Both the position numbers and the translations under genes were made by a program. From Macrocystis pyrifera (lineage: Eukaryota; Sar; Phaeophyceae; Laminariales; Laminariaceae): DNA of 64,000 nucleotides. The stretch covers positions 11,034,009 to 11,098,008 of the forward strand of contig JASSKH010000019.1 of the NCBI GenBank assembly GCA_031763025.1. Direction: 5' to 3'. Below are positions 61,223-64,000 of the stretch, piece by piece (positions within the stretch are counted from its first letter, which is position 1; each line of letters starts with the position of its first letter). The notes under the pieces are model-generated. The model worked only from the letters and a program-made list of their open reading frames with translations, was not told the DNA's origin and did no database searches.

Positions 61223-61675
61223 CAGCTCACGGTAGCTCGAGCTAGCTCTTTAAGGAGCTAGCTCACCGGTGAGCTACGTGAGCTACATGAGCCGCGCATG
61301 TTTTCCTGACTTCAGCTATAGGAGGGTAGCTAATCTGCACATGTTTTCAAAGCTTGAGCTTTAGATGATAGCTCATCTGCACTTATATGTCCAGAGTGAG
61401 CACTAGGAGCTACATGATGAGCTAGCTCATCTACCTCCGAGATGAGCTATAGGAGCTACACATGTTTCCCCTGGCTTGAGATATAGGCGGTAGCTCATCT
61501 GCATATGTTTTCAAAGATTGAGCTATAGGAGATAGCTCATCTGCACATGTTTTCGAAGCTTGAGCTATAGACGGTAGCTCATCTACGCATGTTTTCAAAG
61601 CTTGAGCTATAGGCGACAGCTCATCTGCACATGTTTTCAAGGCTTGAGCTGTAGGGGATCGATGAGCTAGCTCAT
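61223..61675. repeat. 42-bp hairpin minisatellite, array 1
   Basis: The unit is GAGCTATAGGNGGTAGCTC followed by ATCTGCACATGTTTTCAAAGCTT, with a period of 42 bp over the regular part (about 61400-61660). Each unit holds the inverted repeat GAGCTA...TAGCTC with a 7-nt loop. The first 150 bp are irregular and rich in GAGCTAC. On the minus strand the repeat reads as a 14-residue period (ADELSPIAQALKTC). Confidence 0.9.
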
Positions 61676-61804
61676 GAACAGCATAAGTGACCAATACAAG
61701 TACGCGAAATAAAACGACGTCAAGACAAACAACCATATATTTGTTGTACGTACCAGGTACAGCATGCGGTATTGCAGTAGGTTGGATCTGGTCGACACCA
61801 GGCA

Positions 61805-62156
61805 TTTTTTTTTTTTTTTTTTTTTGACCACAACAGCTACACAGCGGCTGTCAGCTGTAACCACGCACACCACAAGAGGCGCTTGCACAAAACACAACAA
61901 CGACCCAACACAGCAACACCCCCAGTGTGCCCATGACCCGGTATAGCAGCTCTCTAGCGGCGCGTCGGCCGTAGACCAGGCTGGCGCCGGACAGCAAGCG
62001 GATCCATCGATGCATGTGGACCCCACCAACAACGCCATCGTTGTGGACGATGAAGACAACGGTCAAACCCAGGCCGAAAGCAAAGTGCGTGTTTCGGAGG
62101 TCGTGTGATTTTGCCAACCTAGACCATGATGCTGCTGTTCGAGCTACATCATCCAA
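61805..62156 (-). pseudogene. Short ORF ending next to a 21-A tract (possible retrocopy)
   Basis: On the minus strand an ATG at 62156 opens a 101-codon frame (MDDVARTAASWSRLAKSHDL...) with hydrophobic stretches (LGVLLCWVVVVFCASASC). It stops at 61851. About 25 nt later comes a run of 21 A (61825-61805). An uninterrupted frame with a tail of A close behind is the form of a reverse-transcribed copy of a processed mRNA. No target-site duplication was found and the protein is not recognised, so a chance frame beside a poly-A tract cannot be excluded. Confidence 0.3.
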
Positions 62157-63170
62157 TCTGTGTGCTTCTCTGGGGTAGTTGAATGGTAGGGGACTTTACT
62201 ATTCTGTAGTCGCAAGGTGGATGCGTATGTATGTAGCTATGAAGCGAGCTGTACTCGTAGCTGTGTGGAATTTCATTTTTCGTCCAGGTGTTTAGTGTTT
62301 GTTAACCGTACTCGCACAAACACAACATCAACGATGACCGTACAGCAGTTTGTTGTTTCTTGTCGGCGGCTGATATGTTATGCTTCTTTCGCAGCTGACC
62401 TTTGCGTATTTTTCAAATAATACAGCAGCACCGTGCGTGATGTGTGTTCGAGATGCCTCGCTTGTTTAGAGCTTACAAGTCCTGTGCACCTTTTCACTCT
62501 GCGCTTACCAACAGGAGACTAAGGAGACAGAGTCATTCGTGACGTACCACCACCAAGCGGGTTTAGGCGGTGTATACCGTACCCGGCAAAACAGCTACCC
62601 AATTTGACGAAGACGTGTTCGACGAGCATGAAGAAAGCTCAAGTTTCACGTAGATGCCTTAGGGATAAACTGAGGCAGCGGCGGATCTGCTGTGTTTGGT
62701 TTTGTGACGTCCCTCACAGCAGTTCATCTGTTTTCGTGTGTTTTTTTGGCGATGTACTATTAATAGTAGATAGTTTTTTGTGTCTGCCTCACTGTCTCGT
62801 CTTTGCACCTTGTGGTAGGCCCCAGCCACGGAAAGTGGTGTTCAAGGAACGGTGTATCCGGGATTCAGATGATGCTTCGATTTAATGTAGCCTTATTAAT
62901 GGGTGGTGGGTGGATGTGTTGGCGGATTGGTTTTTCGCTGGCGTTGCAGCGCACCATTAGCAGTAGCCATACTAATCATGTTCATGTTATTCTATATATG
63001 AGTCTACTGTAGTATGAGTATGCGAAAAGTGCCAATAGCCACATCGATATTGACTGCCGCTCGTACCGTTGTTGAAATTGAATATGCATGGTAAGGTGTA
63101 CAACCCATAGTATTCCTACACATTCGCACTTGTCCCCGAGGGTGGGCTGTTCCAGCTACATATCTTACAC
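62157..63170. other. No gene recognised between the two hairpin arrays
   Basis: Short frames (for example 62604-62885 plus, 93 codons) show no motif. No repeats are evident. Confidence 0.35.
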
Positions 63171-63690
63171 GCATGTGCTGCCGAGATAGAGCTACAATGA
63201 GCTGCGTACATGAGCTATGATTACGTTCTCCGGGGGTGAGCTACAGGCGATAGCTCATCTTCACATGTTTTTCCTGCTTGAGCTATAGGTGGTAGCTCAT
63301 CTGCACATGTTTTGAAGGCCTGAGCCATAGGGGATGGCTCATCTACACATATTTTCCTAGACTGAGCTATAGGAGCTAGATGAGCTAGCTCATCTACCTC
63401 CGAGATGAGCTATAGGAGTTATATGAGCTACACATGTATCTCCGGGCTTGAGCTATAGGTGGTAGCTCATCTGCACATGTTTTCAAAGCTTGAGCTATAG
63501 ATGATAGCTCATCTACACACAGTTGGCCAGGCTGAGCTATAGGAGCTGCATGAGCTAGCTCATCCGCCCCCGAGATGAGCTATGGGAGCTACATGAGCTA
63601 CACATGTTTCCTGCGGCTCGAGCTATAGGTGGTAGCTCATCTGCACATGTTTTCGAAGCTTGAGCTATACACGATAGATGAGCTAGCTCA
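63171..63690. repeat. 42-bp hairpin minisatellite, array 2
   Basis: It uses the same unit as 61223-61675 in the same orientation, mixed with longer GAGCTATAGGAGCTACATGAGCTAGCTCATC variants. A composite block of about 170 bp, starting CTGAGCTATAGGAGCT.GATGAGCTAGCTCATC.CC, occurs twice (near 63360 and 63530), and a similar block is in array 1 (near 61400). Confidence 0.9.
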
Positions 63691-64000
63691 TTAGCTGTCC
63701 GGGGGGTGCTGATGTTTAAACCATGCGAGAGTCGCCAGAACATAGTCTTACTCGTTTTGTTTTTGGCTCACCAGCACGCATACATTGTTGTATCTGGTTA
63801 TTTAGCTCTCCACCCGTCTCCGCAGCTAATATACCAGGAGAGTAGCACATTCACCCGTTGACAGACAGTAAATTTATTCTGGCATGCCTTGAGACGCCTT
63901 AACTAAGTGTGACATGAAAGTACGACAGGTTTGAAGGTGGAACCCTTGGGCCTTCGACCAGCCACGTTTGCCTTGGTTGACATGTCTCCTGACATATTTA
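63691..64000. other. No feature seen
   Basis: About 300 bases to the right edge without a recognisable gene or repeat. Confidence 0.4.

Noticed and set aside
61431-61805. 124-codon minus-strand frame with a 14-residue repeat
   Set aside because: A by-product of the 42-bp hairpin minisatellite, whose period is divisible by three.

Overview
This is nuclear DNA of a eukaryote, and a gene-poor, repeat-rich stretch of it. The recognisable genes are split by many GT-AG introns of roughly 0.3 to 1.3 kb. There is no bacterial-style gene packing, no rRNA and no intact tRNA. Intron-rich genes, a PhoA-type alkaline phosphatase, a secreted GDPH/VWD-like protein, Ty1/copia remains and abundant TAG/CAG microsatellites together suggest a multicellular stramenopile, perhaps a brown alga. 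That assignment is inference, not proof. A 100-base run of N at 39541-39640 marks a scaffold gap.

Layout. Positions 1-5.7 kb: six exons of a minus-strand alkaline phosphatase whose joins all agree in phase; both ends of the gene are missing. Positions 5.7-18.8 kb: no gene I can defend, but several non-autonomous DNA transposons (a hAT-like MITE at 6563-6896, and two members of a second MITE family beginning CTATTACGGGG, with a third at 24977-25094). Positions 18.8-21.0 kb: a plus-strand secreted protein gene with signal-peptide exon, an acidic exon and a large GDPH exon. Positions 26.6-30.6 kb: a 13-unit, 308-bp tandem array whose every unit carries a decayed tRNA-like sequence, organised as a four-unit higher-order repeat of about 1232 bp. 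Positions 30.8-37.4 kb: exons of a minus-strand multi-pass membrane protein, five of which join in phase. Position 41.5 kb: one exon with a GGSSAGG serine-hydrolase motif (Notum/pectin acetylesterase-like).

From about 42.6 kb rightwards the window is mostly transposon and repeat debris: a frameshifted Ty1/copia gag-pol (42.6-45.6 kb), two copies of a 560-bp block with a shared short flanking repeat (46.5-47.2 and 53.9-55.3 kb), a coding-compatible 120-bp tandem repeat, a 2.4-kb foldback structure (55.6-58.0 kb), and two arrays of a 42-bp minisatellite whose unit is a GAGCTA...TAGCTC hairpin (61.2-61.7 and 63.2-63.7 kb).

The genes show no functional cluster. The most unusual item is the tRNA-like higher-order satellite. 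The repeat families are next; I cannot name most of them and they may be undescribed. No search could be run, so all identifications rest on motif reading, exon-phase consistency and alignment by eye.
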